Positions 47,237 to 59,286 are shown, numbered from the stretch's first letter. The stretch: 64,000 nucleotides of DNA from Chiua virens (GCA_019787685.1 JAHNUO010000009.1:372001-436000); one strand, 5' to 3'. Numbers and translations: made by a program. The notes: a model not told the origin generated them from the sequence alone.

Positions 47237-48300
47237 CCACTGACATTGACTATCGATGCCCCATGCACGCAGCTGTGACACGGGATCAACACGGGAGTGA
47301 GGATGAATGTGATATCGAGGAAGCTCGGCGGGCAAGGGTAAGGGTAAGGGAATGGTCTACGCATTGTCGTGCAGAGCGTTCTTTACAGTCAGTGCATCAC
47401 CAACTAAGTTACAAGATGTGGACGCTACTACCTAATGAACGCGCAAGTATTGCCCTCCGTGTAATGTATAGAACACACTTTGGGCGACGTTATTACACAA
47501 AGCGGTCGAAATGCCCACGTTCTGACCATCGGTCCCCTCCTATTATTGCACAAAATGCTTGATATATGATAATTAAACTACGATACATGTGTGTAAGCAT
47601 TAGATTCGTTCTAGCAACATCCCTTAGGGTATGATGAAGTTGTATAGACTTGGAAAACATAGTGAAAACATGTCCGCATTTTGGGGATATTCACACAAGC
47701 AGTCACAATAGAGCCTTATTATATGTGGGTCCACAAGTAGAGAAATATGAAGGCTCTATGGGGACATATTATAAGTTTCAAGGCATTTCATGAATATTCC
47801 AAAAATGCGGATATGTTTTTTATTTACTAGTATCCCTCCCTATACTACCTCATTATAGCCTTATGGGATGTTGTGGAGCGATGGTCATCCCCGTCATCCC
47901 TTAATTCATTAATGTTCGTGTTGTCTTCCTCGGTCATGGTCAATTCGCCGTAGCCTCTTAGTGAGCGCTCCGCTACTTTGTGTCCGTCAGAATCCACGGT
48001 TCTTACCGTGTGAACGAGTCTCCCACTGGTCTGCGCCACCGTCGATCATCGATCAGCGACCACCACGTCGGCAAGTTTTTTTGAGCTTCGTCGATTGATG
48101 ATCATTGCAATCTGTCTCTCGAACGACAGGCCTTCAAACATCCTATGTTCGGTCACTCACTCAATTTCCGTGTATTTGCCACCCGACCCGGCGCCGGGTA
48201 CCAGGGACTGGCAGTGGCCCTTAGTATACCCCCGCTCAGACTTTTGTTCCACTCCCTGGGCCCTGCGTCTCGTCGCTGACGTGGAATGAGCTCGTTCCGC
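47237..48300. other. Intergenic region upstream of the first GH18 gene
   Basis: From about 47870 onward the sequence is similar to 53420-53880 upstream of GH18 copy 2 (shared words such as GTCTTCCTCGG and TTCGCCGTAKCCTCTTA), so the duplicated unit includes the promoter. No gene recognised. Confidence 0.6.
47664..47820. repeat. Short hairpin-like inverted repeat (possible MITE)
   Basis: Arms at 47664-47692 and 47792-47820 pair as inverted repeats with about 25 of 29 matches (core AACATRTCCGCATTTT). A second, inner 9-bp inverted pair (ATAGAGCCT / AGGCTCTAT) lies between them. The whole 157-bp unit could fold into one long hairpin. No clear target duplication was found. Confidence 0.5.
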
Positions 48301-48308
48301 TATAAATA
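48301..48308 (+). promoter_or_regulatory. TATA box of GH18 copy 1
   Basis: TATAAATA lies 45 bp before the ATG at 48353. It aligns with TATATA at 53844-53849 before copy 2 and with GTATATACTG before copy 3, in otherwise similar promoters. Confidence 0.6.
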
Positions 48309-48352
48309 CCACTACGGTATGGAACTACTCCTGCAGCTATTAGTCCCACAAG

Positions 48353-50305
48353 ATGATCTCTCTCCACTCTGGTTTGACCTCGCTACTTACAATTTTATCC
48401 GTTCTCGGAGCAACGCAAGCGACTCCGCTCGCAGACAAGCTCAGCAGTCTCAGTCCCTTAGCTCGTGATGTGTTGAAGGAGGCTACGCCTGCTGCGCCTC
48501 ACTTTGTTGCTTACAATGACCTCTTTCTTCCCTCGTTTCCCTCTGCGGGGCAACTTCGGGTAAGCAACATGCACTATCATCACTTTGGCCGCTGACGCTT
48601 ATATCTGGCAGGGATTCAATGTCTTGTCAGTGATTGTGGTCATCGGAAGGAGTATCGTAGCGACAGCGTGACTGATGCGTTTCAGTGCCCTTTCTTTTCT
48701 GCTCAGATCTGGGGCCGTCGACGAGGCGAAGAAATGGGAGACTCTCCCTGCCGGTCAGCGTGATTCCATCCTGAAACAATATAACGCAGCTGGAATCTCG
48801 TTGATCGTCTCTGCATTCGGGTCCACTGAGACTCCGACAACCTCCAACTTCGATCCGGTAGGAACGGCGAACACCATGGCTGCATGGGTCAAGAGGTTCG
48901 GCGTTCACGGCATCGACGTTGATTACGAAGTATGTCTTCAAACCTGTTCTCCGCACAGAATTTTGTGGCTGATTGATTGGGTTGTTGCGAAAAACAGGAC
49001 CTGCAGTCGTTTAACGGCCCTGGTGGCAAAGCCGAATCCTGGCTTATTACGTTTACCCGGCAGCTCCGTCGAAATCTTCCTCAAGGACAATTCATTCTTA
49101 CTCATGCCCGTGGGTCGTTCACCATACGTGGTGTGTGAATGTGGATATTGATGAAATATTTTACAGCCGTCGCGCCGTGGTGAGTACAATCGCTAGTTAA
49201 CGCATAGCAATTATCTCAAACGAATGGGCCAAAGGTTCGCCCCAAATCGGTGGAGTGGTGGAGGGTATCTCGCTGTTAACAAACAAGTAGGCTCCTTGAT
49301 CGATTGGGTGAGTGAATGAGCTTGTTTCATCACTCTTGGACTTTTGACCGACCGCTGTTCCAGTACAACATCCAAGTAAGTATGATCGTCGAGCTTAAGG
49401 ATATCTTTTTTCTGATAGTAAGCCATCGTTGCGTAGTTCTACAATCGTGAGTGTCTGGGTCAATGAGTGCTGCATGTGACACTGAATGGATCCACTCGGG
49501 TTGCAGAGGGAGCTTCGGAGTATACGACGTGCCCTGGCTTGCTTACGGCTTCCTCCTCAGCCTGGCCCCAGACTGCGCTCTTCCAGATTGCGGCCAATGG
49601 CGTCAGTCTGAACAAACTAGTGATAGGAAAGCCAGCGACACAGCCAGACGCCACTAATGGATTTATGAGTCCATCGACACTTGCTTCGTGTGCTTCCCAG
49701 GCTCGTAAACGCGGATGGAGTGAGTCTGCATGTGTCGTGTGTCTCTCACATTCACAGCATACTAACCAATGAATCTCACAGACGGCGGTGTCATGGTTTG
49801 GCAGGTGAGCGTTTAGACCGTTTGATATGGCATGCGTTGACAAGCGTTTGTGATTGTTGGACAGTGGCCTCATGCTACTTCCTCGTGGATTTCCACCGTC
49901 CGCGATAATACATGGCCACTTGCTGTAGCGTCACTTCTAGGGGATGATTCACCATCCGCACCTGTCAGTGGTAACTGTGATGGCGTCTCGGAATGGTCGG
50001 ACAGCGCTGAAGTAAGTCTGCATCATGGGCCACATCCATGCAAAAACCGCACTGATCACGCCACTTCTTAGTACGACACAGATGTCATGATCACTTACAA
50101 GTAAGCATACCCAATTGTCATGCTGTGTAAAGTTGTCTTTCCGATACCTAACGTTTTCCTAGTGACATTCTATGGGCTGCCAAACGAGGGAACCAGAATG
50201 AGACACCAACAGGTAAGCCCATGTTCATTTTGCAAAACCAAGGGTTGATGAACGCCATGCAAAGGTTCCTCAGATATCTGGCAAGAAATCGGCCAATGTG
50301 AATGA
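48353..50305 (+). CDS. GH18 chitinase-like protein with C-terminal CBM5/12-like domain, copy 1
   Basis: Fourteen exons from 48353-48559 to 50265-50305, several only 10-29 bp, give 395 residues without frame breaks. A signal peptide (SLLTILSVLGATQA) and propeptide precede the GH18 barrel: ALSFLLRSG, AAGISLIVSAFGSTE and the catalytic motif DxxDxDxE family as HGIDVDYED at the end of exon 3. Then come QGQFILTHAPVAPWFAP, SLIDWYNIQFYN, LFQIAANGVSLNKLVIGKPA and GGVMVWQ. The last four exons encode GVSEWSDSAEYDTDVMITYN and DILWAAKRGN, the Trp-rich plan of a CBM5/12-type chitin-binding module. It is expected to be secreted and act on chitin or fungal wall. It is the most intact of three tandem copies. 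Confidence 0.92.
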
Positions 50306-50744
50306 TTCAAGATCAAGTTCGTATCCTCCGTGAGATTGCAACGCTGACGACAAGACTTGACCGCAAGAATAACCTTATGCTAAGTATTGAGAGTGTCCTA
50401 ACTTATTGCTTTGATAGCGATTGATTCTCGTTTGATTTCTTGGAGTTCTTTCGTATCTATGATCGAAGGCATATATAAGTTGTGTTGTAAATGTGGCAGT
50501 CTAATATACCGGCAATCAGACCGTCTACTATGTTCGAAGATTGAGCTGAGTGGCGCACGGGCTGGATGGCGGCTCAGTATCCGTTGTCGCGGTAATCAAA
50601 AAACGCAATCTACTCGAGGAACGACAAAGATGAAGTAGACATGAAGCTGTGTCAGGCGTTGGTGCGCTGCTAAGCCAAAGTCAGCAGCAACAATGGCGCT
50701 TGAGTCACGTATGCCTGACGTTTCAGAGGATCTTCGTGAACCCT
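50306..50744. other. 3' flank of GH18 copy 1 (duplicated)
   Basis: Similar to 56110-56490 downstream of GH18 copy 2 (shared words CTCGAGGAACG and AATCAGACC), showing that the segmental duplication extends past the genes. No gene recognised. Confidence 0.6.
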
Positions 50745-51460
50745 GAACGCAATTCTCCACATCGATCTGTTTTCACTTGGCGAAGACGTAGGGCAATCTA
50801 AACGTTCTGATCCACCGCGGCGTCAACAGTTAACCAAAGGGACAAAGGTATGTACCCACGCACGCACGCACGGTCATTAATCGAGTCGACATCAACGTGC
50901 TGCGCGACGACTACGTCGGCGTGCGTATCATGGTAGAAAGTTGGCCTGGGGGAAAGATAGACATATCTTACTTGCCGTAAGGTGTGTCTGCTAATACATA
51001 GTACAAGTTCTGTCCTTGCCCGATGCTCTGCTGGAACTTGGAAGGACCGACAGCAGGGAGCGGGTGGTGCAAGATCGGAGCTCATCAGGGAATTATAACA
51101 CTGCCAGTGAATAGGGATGTTGTCAATGTTCGGAGGAATCGAGACTTGGAGTTGAAAATCCGATCCTCTTGTAGTCTTCATTGAGGATGATCTCTCCGTT
51201 CGACCTCGCAGAACTCAGCGATGTTGGAAGCTTCTGGGCGTTGTGTGGACAGGCTGGATGTGATGTGAAATGGCCCAGCTTTCTGTGACCACTTCGCTGG
51301 ATGTTGCGAACTTGAACGCCGCCACGGACTCGAACGTGGCAGCTCTGCCGATATAAGTACGCCACGAGTACGCCGTGTAAATCCTGCCAGTTGGGAAGGC
51401 AACACTAACCAGACTGATCTAGAATCACTGGGGAAGTGGATCCAGGTTGGGCCGAGCCGA
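50745..51460 (-). pseudogene. DPH2: Truncated DPH2 copy (5' part only)
   Basis: Closely similar to the 5' third of DPH2 (59287-61396). Matches include RPEASNIAEFCEVERR (intact: [16 protein letters not shown]), the QFPDEL region, YVLADTS-like ADTPYG, AAQHVDVDS and the KQIDVDDC region. A 5-bp deletion near 51190, a TAA where the intact gene reads VALQFPDE, and loss of everything 3' of the KQIDVDDC codons make it non-functional. It lies just 3' of GH18 copy 1, on the opposite strand, as DPH2 does relative to the GH18 genes. Confidence 0.85.
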
Positions 51461-51693
51461 TAGTAGGAACAACCACAGGATTCTTCTGGAAGATACTTGT
51501 GGCACCTTCAAGTACAGGACCCGGACCCGTCCTTAACAATGCATTATCACGGGAGAATCTGACCTTTCATCGTCCAAAACTGTTCTATACATACACCAGG
51601 CTAGGAGGGCGATAATTGCATGTTCACCCAGCCTGAGTAGCAGCGTCCACAGGTTGTACTGAACATGGCTCAGAAACGAGTGTTGCTCTACTG

Positions 51694-53044
51694 TCAAGAT
51701 TGCTCTGCACGACGCCGCGCAGACCATTCCCTCGCTCTTGCCCGCCGAGCTTCCTTGACTTCATCTTCATCTTCATTGCTGTGTTGACCCTGTGTGGGCG
51801 GAGCGCCCCGGGCATCTTCCGGCTCTTCCGTCGGGTTGTCTCCTTTTGAACCACCATCAGAATCGCTGTCCCCATAGCCAGCAAGCCCTCCAAGGGGAGT
51901 AGAAACCGGTGGGGACTGGGTTTTTTGTGCTTCCTCCGCAAGACGTTGTTTGGCTCTCTCCTTTTCGATTCTCCAAACTCGGGACCAGCGCCCCCTCAAA
52001 AAGGCAAATCTTTTGTCCGTGCTATAGTTGGCTAGAATTCTCATCTCCAGTTGGGCGGGATTAGGAGATGAAATGATATGAGAGGCCGTCCGACATATGA
52101 GCTCCCTCTGTGTATCGTCAGGCTGTATTGCAGCCATGAGACCAAGGAGAAGATCATGTTAGGTTCGATACATTACCTCCTCGTCGCTGCCTCCCCATGG
52201 ATCCGGATCTCCTTCTTCGCCTTCGATAGCTGCGAGTGCTCTTAATCTTTCATCTCGATCACGGTCCATCAACCTGCGCCGCTTTTCGCGACGATAATCT
52301 TCAAGTTCGTCGGGGGAGAAGAAGAAGGTATCTTCAGAATCGGAGGGAAGATCTGACCATCCATTCGGCGAGAGCGGTCTCTCTTGCGTATCTTCTGACT
52401 GAACATCGGGCAATTGGTCAAGCAAAAGCCGGACATCGTACCTGTCGTGCAAACGTAAGGCGCCGATCACTTGTGAAAGTAAACGTGAGAGAAGGAGTCA
52501 CTCCTGAGGGCGATGTCGTGTGATGATACGACTGCTTTACGCCTGCTTTTTTTTTTTTTTTTTTTGGGGGGGGGGGGGTTTCGTTTGCAACACACATACG
52601 GTCTATGTCTTCCGAGACGCTGGTAACTCGTGGACAAACCTACCTATCTACCCACAACTGGGGGTGAGTTGACTCGTGGGCGTCTGTCGTGTCCTTGTCG
52701 TCACGGTGTGAATGGTCTGATTCCCCCCATCGGATGAGACCAGACCCCGTATTCTGACGGCTGTCATTCATAGGAGATGAGCGCTGGAACTCGAGTGAGC
52801 GTGCAGCGGCCGAAGGAGGCCAGCGTATGATGTCTGCTTCGTGAGCTTGGATATACAGACAGGGGTCAGGAACAAAGGTATCTTCGGTGCTGAAAGTTGA
52901 CTGAACATGAGAGGTGATAATTGCATGCGTAGACTGCTCCCAGTTGTCGTCGCGCACGGATCTGCGGTGTTTCCGTTTGTGCATTATACTGGTGACCTCG
53001 GGCTGTGAGTGATGGTGGTTAAGACGATAGTAGTTACGGTACAC
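51694..53044 (-). CDS. CCDC97-like (DUF2052) protein
   Basis: Three exons on the minus strand: 52644-53044, 52177-52441 and 51694-52122, giving 364 residues in one frame. An alternative start at 52984 would give MHKRKHRRS. Exon 1 ends QLWVDR and joins YDVRLLLDQLPD, the conserved RYD(x)LL entry of CCDC97. It continues with FFFSPDELEDYRREKRRRLM and then NPAQLEMRILANYSTDKRFA and FLRGRWSRVWRIEKER, followed by an acidic, charged tail. In animals CCDC97 associates with the SF3B splicing complex; that role is inferred here. The intron 52442-52643 is long for this genome (202 bp) and contains a T/G homopolymer tract. Confidence 0.78.
52547..52577. repeat. Homopolymer tract T19-G12
   Basis: Nineteen T followed directly by twelve G within an intron of the CCDC97-like gene (C12-A19 on the transcribed sense). 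The exact length is likely unreliable. Confidence 0.9.
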
Positions 53045-53905
53045 GAGATCTACTCGGAGCGTTTCTCACGAGTCTTTCGTTCTGAATCACCATTGCATTG
53101 GTTTACAACGATTATTATCATGATGGAAGGTCCTTCTCGCTATCTTCAACACATGCTAGTTGGGTCGTTATTGCCTTGATAGGTTCCTAACGACGGACGT
53201 CGCCCAGCGTGACGTACGAGGTGGAGCCGAACTGCAGTGTGTTGTTGATGCGGCATCGTGGCTAATTTCAAACAATGAACGGCATCCTAGGTCTTACTAT
53301 TGGCGCTTGTCATGGCAGTTCACGACTACCAGGTACTTCCAAGATGTGGCTCCTCTGAGGTATTGGAGACCTAAGGGCCCGTTCCTTGCCCCCCTTCAAA
53401 CTTGAATTGGTCTCTTCACCAATTATGTCTTGATTCGTCACGCAGTCATCCCTCGATCGTTCATTGATGTTCATGTGGTCTTCCTCGGGGCCGGTCATTT
53501 CGCCGTATCCTCTTACTAGTGAGCGCTTCGCACTCTGTCCGTCGCAACAGTGCTTATCGTGTAAACGACAACTCTGTGCCACTGATCCCCGCGTTGGCAA
53601 ATTTCGTTAGTTGATGATCATGTGCAATCGGTCTCTCAACAACAGGGCTTCCCATCCTATGTTCGGCCACCCACCAAATTTCCAGTGTGCTTACTACACG
53701 GTACCAGGGACTATTGGTGCGCCCTTGTGACCTCGCCTTCGCCCTATCCCCTAGGGCACACTGCCCAGGAACAGCTTTAGGACGGCTTCAACCTTATCCA
53801 TCCCCTTCATGTCGTCGCTGACGTGGAACGGTCTCATTCTACTATATATGTCGCCCTGGTCTGGGACCTGCTTCTGTAGCTTTCTCGAGCGATAGTTCCG
53901 GCGAG
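53045..53905. other. Intergenic region with duplicated GH18 promoter
   Basis: The right half (from about 53420) is homologous to the region before GH18 copy 1. A TATATA word at 53844-53849 lies about 60 bp before the ATG of copy 2. The left half shows no feature. Confidence 0.55.
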
Positions 53906-56109
53906 ATGGTCTCCCTTCGTTCTGGTTTGACTTCGGTCCTTACAGTTTTAACCGTCCTTGGAGCAACGCAAGCCATTCCCCTCACGCACAAACTCAGGCG
54001 TCTCAGTCCTTCAGCTCGTGATGTGTTAAAGAGGGCTACACCTGCTGCTCCTCACTTTCTCACCTACAGCGATATCTATCTTAATACGTTTCCCTCGGCG
54101 TCGGAACTTCAGGTAATCAACACGCACTATCATCACTTCGGCTGCTGATGCTTATATCGGGCAGGGTTTTAATGTCTTGTCAGTAACCCCGGTTGTTGGA
54201 AAGCATATGCGACAGCGTGACTGATGCATTTCAGTGCCCTTTCTTTTCTGTTGACCTCTGGGTCTGTCGACCAGGCTCAGAATTGGGAGAGCCTCTCATC
54301 CAGCCAACGTTCCTCATTCATGCAAGAGTATAATGCAGCTGGAATCTCGGTAATCGTTTCTGCATTTGGGTCCACCGAGTCCCCGACAACCTCCGGCGCC
54401 AATGCGGTGACAACGGCAAACAACATGGCTTCATGGGTGACCCAGAATGGCGTCAATGGTATCGACGTTGATTACGAAGTACGGTGCAGGCCTAATCTCT
54501 GACGATTATGAGGACTGATCAATCGAATTGTTGTGGATAACAGGACATGACGGCGTTTAACGGGGGTGGTGGCAGCGCCGAATCCTGGCTCATTACTTTC
54601 ACTCAGCAGCTCCGTCAAAACCTTCCTCAGGGACAGTATATTCTTACTCATGCCCGTGGGTCGTTCATCATATTTGGACTATGTAGTGGTTATTGATCAA
54701 ACATCTTGCAGCCGTCGCGCCGTGGTGAGTGCAGCTACTAGTTGGCACATGCACATGGCGATTTACTGAATGGGCTCAAGGTTCTCTCCATCTATGTGGA
54801 GTGGTGGAGGTTATCTCGCTATTGATAAAAGTGTAGGCGCTTTGATTGATTGGGTGAGTGTATGAACCCGCTCATTACTCCTGGACGTTTGACCAACCGC
54901 TGTAACAGTACAACATTCAAGTAAGTACCATATTTGGGCTTCAGCAGCGTCTTTTGTTCTGACAGCAAGCCATCAACGGTTCCCTAGTTCTACAATCGTG
55001 AGTGTCCAAGCGAACCGATGAAGAGTATGTGGAGCTAACTTGGGTTATAGAGGGAACTTCTGAGTATACGACGTGCTCTGGCCTACTTACGGCATCTTCT
55101 TCAGCCTGGCCCGAGACTGCCCTCTTCCAAATTGCCGCCAATGGTGTCAGTCAGGACAAGCTAGTGATAGGAAAACCAGCGACAAGTTCGGACTGCCAGT
55201 AATGGATATATGGATCCACCGACACTCGCCTCGTGCGCCTCTCAGGCTGTTTCTCAAGGATGGAGTAAGTCTGCACGCAGCTTGTATCCCTCAAGCTCAT
55301 GGTATGCTGACCAATGCAATCTCCAGATGGCGGTGTAATGGTTTGGCAGGTGAGTTTTCGGACTTGCCACTCGAGATCGGAGAGTTGACATACGCTCGAT
55401 TATTCGACAGTACCCTAATGCTGATTCCTCGTGGGCCACTACTGTCCGCGGAACCACATGGCCTCCTTCCGGTTCCGGTTCTCCGCCGCCGCCGCCGCCG
55501 TCGACCTCAGCGCCATCTCCAAAGAGTACCTCACCACCAGGACCTAGCCACCCGACAACAACTCCGGCGCCACCTCCGACGAGTACTGCACCACCGGGAG
55601 CTAATCACCCGACAACAACCCCAGCATCACCTCCAACGAGTAATGCACCACCGGGAACTCATCACCCGACGACAACCCTAGTGCCACCTCCAGCAAGTAC
55701 CGCTCCACCAGGAGCTAATCACCCGACGACGCTCCCAGCGCCACCCTTAAGGAATATCGTACCAGCAGGAACTGGTAAATGTGCTGGCGTCTCAGCATAG
55801 CCGAATATCATGCCAGTAAGTTCTGCACGTCCACATCCGTCCACAAACTGCATTGACCACGTCTCTTCTCAGTACAGACCAGGTAGCAAGGTAAACGAGT
55901 AGGCACTTCCTGTTGTCCCGTGTACCGTCTTGGTCTTCCTGATACTGGACGTTTTCCCAGTGGTGATTTATGGACTACCAATCGAATGAACTGGAATCGG
56001 GCACCAGGAGGTAAGCTCATGCTCCTTTCTCTTCTGCTGCACCAGAGGTTAATGCACTGCGGTGTAAGGTTCCTCAGGTGTCTGGACAGACAACGTCACA
56101 TGCACATGA
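53906..56109 (+). CDS. GH18 chitinase-like protein, copy 2, with repeat linker and interrupted CBM
   Basis: Same exon plan as copy 1. The signal peptide is VLTVLTVLGATQA, the barrel includes AAGISVIVSAFGSTESPTTS and the catalytic NGIDVDYED, then SEYTTCSGLLTASSS and NGGVMVWQ. Unlike copy 1, a Pro/Thr-rich linker with four 19-residue repeats (55525-55752) joins barrel and CBM. One extra base near 55195 shifts frame before SNGYMDPPTLASC. A TAG at 55798-55800 replaces the expected conserved Trp of the CBM5/12 module (GVSA-stop-PN). Past it, the splice sites and coding sense continue to 56109 (GDLWTTNRMNWNRAP). If the TAG is real, the enzyme ends after its linker. Confidence 0.85.
55525..55752 (+). 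repeat. 4 x 57-bp coding tandem repeat (Pro/Thr linker)
   Basis: Four in-frame units of 57 bp (19 codons), each of the form STAPPGANHPTTTPAPPPT with substitutions. It lies between the GH18 barrel and the chitin-binding module of copy 2. Copies 1 and 3 lack it. A CCG run (55482-55500) precedes it. Confidence 0.9.
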
Positions 56110-57460
56110 ACCAAGATCAAGTTCGTATCCTCTGGGAGGTTGCGACGCTGACGACAGGAGTTGACCTCTTCAAGATTAACCTTATACCAATCCTTACAAG
56201 TGTCCTTCTAACTTATGTCCTCGATGGCTTTCGATCCTTGTTCGATTTAGAGTGTTTTCGTATCTGTGATATATAAAAAACATACAAGCTGTGCTGTAAA
56301 TGATGTAGTTAGTTAATATATCTGTAATCAGACCACCTAGCTATGTATCCTCGGAGTCGAAGGTTAAGTTGGGCGGCGCTACGCGCTAGACAGTGATCCA
56401 GTCGTCGTTAGGGTAGCCAGAAAGCGCAGATTGCTCGAGGAACGGCAAGGATGAAATAGACTTGAGGCTATATTGGGCGCTCTGGTAAATCATTGGCTTG
56501 CTGTCATGCAGTCGTTAGCAACAATCAAGATGGCTTGCCCGAGGCGAACAGCTTGTCAATGAACAAGGCTCTAGTAGCTGTTACAGTATATCCGAGTTAC
56601 CGCCATGCACGTATACACACTGGAAATGCCAGTGTCTGTGCCAGTGGATTGATGGCGGTCTTACAGCGTCTCAAAAAGGTATTGCACACTTTGAAAATAC
56701 TTATATCACAATGAAAACACTAGCTAGTGCCGGAACACGGACTCGCGTCAATGTTTGGAACTCCGAGTCATACCATCTTGCAAGCAAGCCTGACCTCCTG
56801 GCAATTCATATCAGCGACCTATCATGAAATATGTGCCCATGTACATAGCCTTACCTCTCGTCTCATCACAAGCATACGAGAGCTTGTATGCAAGTGACTC
56901 GGATATGAAATGGGGTGGAGATCGAAACCGGGTTTGGGTTATCCATGTTGTCCGGTTGCCGTAGGGTCGATCTCGTCCCTGGTCGGGTGTTCAGAGCAAG
57001 GTCGTGGAAAACACAGAAGAAAATGATCGGCGGAACGAAGAGACAGAAAACGTTGAGGGGTAGAGGAGGTTCAACAGAAGGACGCTGTGACATAAAATAG
57101 TATTGGCTCTACCGGTAATGACTTCTTCAAGCTAGGCAGGCTTCGGTTGACAGGAGATGGAATAACTGGGAGAATGAAAAGATGTACAAAAGAAAACATA
57201 GAATGCCCTACCTGACGAGCAAATTGATATACCGCGACGGTTGAGTTACTACTAGTACTGCTTTGTTACCTGGTATATTTGAAGTGAGTGCTTCACGAGC
57301 TGGATAATCGCAAGCGAGCGGAATGTGGAACATATTCACTTTGTTGCTCGCGTGTGGACACACCCCAACGAGTCATGCTATGAAACCCAATGAATCCGTG
57401 GTTGGAAGCGCAAGTCTCTCTCAGAGAAACTAACACTCCAAACCACAGACCGAGTGACAC
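56110..57460. other. Intergenic region downstream of GH18 copy 2
   Basis: The first ~380 bp match the 3' flank of GH18 copy 1. Beyond about 56500 no gene, RNA or element was recognised. Confidence 0.5.
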
Positions 57461-58409
57461 TTATAACAGGAGTCGCCACCTCTCTTTCCCGACTGGGGAG
57501 CTTGGCTTCTGGTCATCCTGCGGTTTGCTTGGTGCGTCGTCAAGGTTGTTATTTGACACAGTCGCCCATTGATTCTCGTTGCCTGGAAGATTTAGGAGGC
57601 GATCTTCCAAGTCGCTCGCCTGTGGTGGTGCTTCTTCATCATCTTTATTGTCCAGTGGATGGCTCTTTGTGCACGGGAGAGATGAGGGGCAGGTCTTCGA
57701 TGACCGCCTCCAGCTTGGTCCTCTTCCTGGATGGACCCAGAGTCTTCTGGATCGTGTTCGATGGGCCTAACAGTGCGTCGTCAGTACTTCTCCAACGCCT
57801 CCAGTTCTTTGTTACTCACTGAACCCTCTGCTCTTTGTATCTGCAACAGCTGTTCGATGATGTCATCTCTTCGTATGTTGGCTTTGGCGGCGCCACTGAC
57901 CTACACAACACAATGTCAGCCTCGCGGCAAGGAAGAGCACCATTGTGTACCTTAGCAGCAAGCTTGGGAGCTCGGCGCAGGGGAGACCTCCAATAGTCCT
58001 TGGATCCATTGTCGCAAGGACTGGGATGGTGACGGATTTGGCTGGGACCATGGTGTTCCTGTATCGAGGGGTAAGGCCTGAGGATCGGAGGCTTGTGCGG
58101 ACTCCGCTGTTGGCAGAGAGCCTCAGGGATAAGACTGCTCGGTTCTGGATGGTTGCGACGACTGAGCGATGCGGCGAAGGACAGGTTGCCTCTCTCGCCG
58201 CTTGCGAGTCCGGAGCTCTTCCATGGGCTTTCAGTCAGGAAACCCACAATCCAACCACTTGAACAGCACCGAAGAAGCTGTTCAGAAAGTACCTGCACTT
58301 GCGGCTTCGACCGGACGAGTCCGAATCCGAATCCGTGCTCGGTCCGTTCTGGTGATGATGTTAGGTCAGCCCACATCGGACTATATGTAGGAAACCGGAT
58401 ACAAACCAA
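57461..58409 (-). CDS. Unknown protein with coiled/acidic C-terminal half
   Basis: Coding sense is visible on the minus strand, though I do not recognise a family. An open stretch from about 58409 reaches WRSPLRRAPKLAAK. A 44-bp intron then joins VSGAAKANIRRDDIIEQLLQ and IQRAEGSVSNKELEALEK. After one extra base (near 57780) the text continues as TDDALLGPSNTIQKTLGPSR and KRTKLEAVIEDLPLISPVHK. After another (near 57650) it runs LDNKDDEEAPPQASDLEDRL to a stop at 57461. The RKRTK cluster suggests a nuclear signal. The 5' end is uncertain; upstream exons could extend it. Confidence 0.45.
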
Positions 58410-59286
58410 TCCAATTTTGATGTCGTCTCAACGGATTCCTTCGCATCAGTGGCGCTCCGTCTGGCGCTCTACCCGCACGGGCCGACGGAGTTCACATTGC
58501 GGTCAGGAACCAGTCTTTAGTGCCATCTTTGCCAGTGCATTCGTCACCGTCACTAACTTTTCATTGCAACTTCAAATATAAACGCTATTGATATGTCCCA
58601 CATACCTTAACATTGGCTTCCAGGTACGGCCATGACGATCTGTCACGAGGACCAGTCCTCGGCGACGTCCCAAACGCTCGTCGCAGATGCTGTCGGCACC
58701 GGCTAGTAAAAGGAAAAGGTTAGTCCTAAACTTCAAATGCACTCGACTCGATCTGGGACGTACGCTTGTCGACAATGTTGGCATCAATTGCCTTCAAGTT
58801 CGACCTGGGGAAATCTGTTCGAGAGAGCGATCGGATCTCTGCGCCACTCGTCCAGTAGGCTGGCCTAGTCACTTACTTGGACATTTCACCTCGAGTGGGC
58901 TCGCTATTGGCCTTCCTCTGGGGCTGCTGGCTCTCATAGTGTACGGGCTATAAGAAATTTGTAGGCCTTGCGCTCTGAGGTTCTTGTGGGGTTTTCGCAT
59001 CGGAGTGCCTGATTTTTGGGTATGTAGTTTGCAACAACTCGTCCTCGGGGCGGTGATTTTTATACCAGCGGGCTCGCTCTTTGTGACCAATTCGTACGTG
59101 TGACCAGGGCCCACGATGTTAGACGTGATGGTTCCTTTGTTTATGACTTTTCATTGAAAACATAGGTTGCTCGACAACAGTTGGATTCGAAAAGGTGCCT
59201 AGGGAACGAGGTTTTATTCTTTGACCTCAGCGTCTGGAACAAACGATGACAAAAATAACGTGTTGATTTCCACCAGCGAACATTCA
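58410..59286. other. Region with no supported gene
   Basis: Minus-strand open stretches (for example 58869-59114) might be upstream exons of the unknown gene, but no motif or consistent splicing supports this. Confidence 0.35.

Noticed and set aside
58869..59114. Minus-strand ORF as a borealin-like or DPH2 C-terminal exon
   Set aside because: DPH2 already ends properly at 59287 with its conserved motif, and I could not match this ORF to any family.
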